Assembly: GCA_900323505.1 (NCBI GenBank)
Contig: OOIN01000005.1
Coordinates: 1,488,001-1,552,000, forward strand
Length of the DNA: 64,000 nucleotides
Direction: 5' to 3'
DNA from: Ustilago trichophora
Lineage: Eukaryota; Basidiomycota; Ustilaginomycetes; Ustilaginales; Ustilaginaceae
The translations under genes and the position numbers were made by a program. Under the pieces are notes generated by a model. The model saw only the letters and a list, made by a program, of their open reading frames with translations, did not search any database and had not been told where the DNA came from. This document shows positions 62,628 through 64,000 of the stretch, piece after piece (the first letter of the stretch is position 1; every line of letters starts with the position of its first letter).

Positions 62628-64000
62628 TTAGTCTTCGGTGGGGTCACCGTACTCGAAGCAACCCCTATGCCTAGTTCTTGCCTCCTCTAGACCCTTCTGC
62701 AACGCCTTTGTCAGCGCAGGGTAGCTCTTCCAGTACCTAACTTTATCATCTAGCAACGCGTATCCCTCTCGGGTCAACTCATAGTTGATGCAACCCTGTT
62801 CGGGGCTATGGCCGATGTTGGGGCTTTCCGGGTCGTAGAGGCTGACGTGGGCAAGATTGGTACCTGGTTCGATGTAGTCGATGTTGGCGATCATTTTCCT
62901 GCCTTCGGCAGCGATGGCTCGGAACCTGTCCAGTGCTTCCTCGACGTATTCTGTCTGCTTACCGTCATACAGCCTAACAAAGGAGAGACGAGCATCACGT
63001 GCTTGGGCAGGGAGACGGGTACGGCCGAATCGAGCAGCATCGAGCGGGCGAAGATCCCTGAACTTGACACTCTCCTTGTTGCCATAGTCGATGAAGGAGA
63101 CTTGGGCTTCCTTCAAGCCGGGAGATACTTTGCGGATGATGGCACGATACCATGCGCCGTCTTGGCTGAACTTGGCCGAGACGAGATCGCCTGCGCGAGG
63201 AATGAAGCTACCTGGACCAGCAGCTACGGGTGACTTGTGATGCAGCGAGAATTCCTCCATGAGATTCTCGAGTTCGTGAATCTGGTCGTTGAGCACTTGA
63301 AGACTGAAGCCGAACGGATCGTCGGGGCCCGAGGATCCGCGAACATCCGAGATGATGCAGTCGACGTACTCTGTCCTTGCTGGGGCAGGAGCGGCTGCGG
63401 CTGCGGCAGCAGCAGCAGCAGCAGCACCGCCATTGGCAGCACTACCCCACGCAGGAGCTCCTGCACCTCGGGCAACAGCACCGGCACCTTGAGGCGCGAC
63501 ACCAGCCAATTCGGCATACTCGGCCTCCTCAGCAGCCGCATCATAATCGTGCCACAAGCCGAGCTTGCCAGCTTGGGCCTTCTCCTCAGCGTCGAGCAGC
63601 GACTTGTAGAAGGGAGTCGCCTCGGCACTGTAGCCATGCACTGTGGCGAGACCGCTCTCGACGAGGTTGACAGCGAGGTTGTCAGTCTTGTTGAGGTAAA
63701 GCGCACCAATAAAGCCACCGACCTTGTCTGTGCTAAAGACCTCGATCTCGACATCGCGCTGAAGAGCACGCATGGTCGAAAAGTCGAGCCCCTCGCGACC
63801 GAAGGGTTCGTCCTTCTCGGATGCGTTGCGGGCCGTCTTGGGCGCGCGAATACCGGCAAGGACAAAAGTGAGTCGCACATTCTCGCGGGGAACGATGAGC
63901 TTGAAGCGCGAGGCCGAGGCAACAAAGTCGACAATGGCGGTCAGACGACCAGCACGCTTGAGACCGGGAAGGAAGGTGTTGGCCTTGGAAGCCGTCTCGG
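62628..64000 (-). CDS. Tudor-SN (SND1/TSN) homologue, C-terminal part, truncated by window edge
   Basis: The frame is open from the window edge to the stop at 62628 and encodes the last 456 residues of a larger protein; its start lies beyond 64000. The sequence begins inside a staphylococcal-nuclease-like (SN) domain (LTAIVDFVASASRFKLIVP, then LAGIRAPKTARN, GREG and ESGLATVHGYS). A low-complexity linker follows, with 12 consecutive alanines. A Tudor domain comes next (FSQDGAWYRAIIRKV, VSFIDYGNKESV), and a final partial SN fold ends in EYGDPTED. Tudor-SN proteins bind RNA and methylated arginine and act in splicing, RNA decay and stress granules. The Ala-rich linker between the SN and Tudor parts is encoded by a GCN repeat (about 63390-63430). 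Confidence 0.9.
   Translation of the reverse strand, partial: ETASKANTFLPGLKRAGRLTAIVDFVASASRFKLIVPRENVRLTFVLAGIRAPKTARNASEKDEPFGREGLDFSTMRALQRDVEIEVFSTDKVGGFIGALYLNKTDNLAVNLVESGLATVHGYSAEATPFYKSLLDAEEKAQAGKLGLWHDYDAAAEEAEYAELAGVAPQGAGAVARGAGAPAWGSAANGGAAAAAAAAAAAAPAPARTEYVDCIISDVRGSSGPDDPFGFSLQVLNDQIHELENLMEEFSLHHKSPVAAGPGSFIPRAGDLVSAKFSQDGAWYRAIIRKVSPGLKEAQVSFIDYGNKESVKFRDLRPLDAARFGRTRLPAQARDARLSFVRLYDGKQTEYVEEALDRFRAIAAEGRKMIANIDYIEPGTNLAHVSLYDPESPNIGHSPEQGCINYELTREGYALLDDKVRYWKSYPALTKALQKGLEEARTRHRGCFEYGDPTED

Noticed and set aside
1..64000. CRISPR array, prophage or bacterial operon
   Set aside because: No regularly spaced direct repeats, no ribosome-binding-site operons; spliceosomal introns and fungal families show a eukaryotic nuclear genome.

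Overview
The window looks like nuclear chromosomal DNA of a smut fungus (Basidiomycota, Ustilaginales; Ustilago/Sporisorium/Pseudozyma type). This is inferred from several features: GC-rich, mostly intron-poor genes; introns of about 85-115 nt with GTRAGT-like donors; fungal Zn(II)2Cys6 regulators; a secreted GH32 invertase with a Kex2-type propeptide; and intergenic DNA full of poly(A)/poly(T) and CT-rich tracts. No transposon, rRNA, CRISPR or virus-like gene was seen. The species cannot be fixed from sequence reading alone.

Layout. 0-2.9 kb: non-coding, ending in a pyrimidine-rich TATA promoter. 2.9-13 kb: three plus-strand genes for a secreted invertase, an allantoate/anion-type MFS permease and a cytosolic-looking GH31 glycosidase. 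13.2-18.3 kb: minus strand, an M19 dipeptidase, a Ser-rich reading frame ending in a membrane segment, and a WS/DGAT acyltransferase. The last two are in the same frame, separated by one TGA. 18.3-22.5 kb: gene-poor. 22.6-25.3 kb: a DsbA-like oxidoreductase with one intron and a short-chain dehydrogenase. 25.6-28.4 kb: a Zn2Cys6 regulator behind a very long pyrimidine-rich leader. 28.4-36.2 kb: a 7.7 kb stretch with no supportable gene. 36.2-41.6 kb: galactokinase and, directly upstream on the same strand, a second Zn2Cys6 regulator whose zinc cluster is split by an intron. 42.1-46.1 kb: a DHA-type MFS exporter and a ferroportin-like iron transporter, divergent. 47.3-51 kb: acyl-CoA oxidase and an AIF/FSP1-like flavoprotein, convergent. 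51.5-57.4 kb: an alpha-arrestin with a PPAY motif and an Sgf11-like SAGA subunit. 57.8-58.4 kb: a probable GPI-anchored six-cysteine secreted protein. 59.9-60.0 kb: an intron-containing tRNA-Cys(GCA). 60.4-62.4 kb: a GFA/CENP-V-family zinc protein (four exons) and cyanase (two exons). 62.6-64.0 kb: the C-terminal part of Tudor-SN, running off the window.

Functional themes are carbon acquisition (invertase, GH31, galactokinase), lipid turnover (WS/DGAT, acyl-CoA oxidase), transport, and detoxification of small carbon/nitrogen compounds (cyanase, GFA protein). No classical biosynthetic cluster is visible. The two most unusual signals are (1) the in-frame TGA between the acyltransferase and a 289-codon extension ending in a membrane segment, and (2) a short palindromic word, GTAC(A/T)GTAC, that recurs at eight intergenic loci and that I did not find in any coding region.
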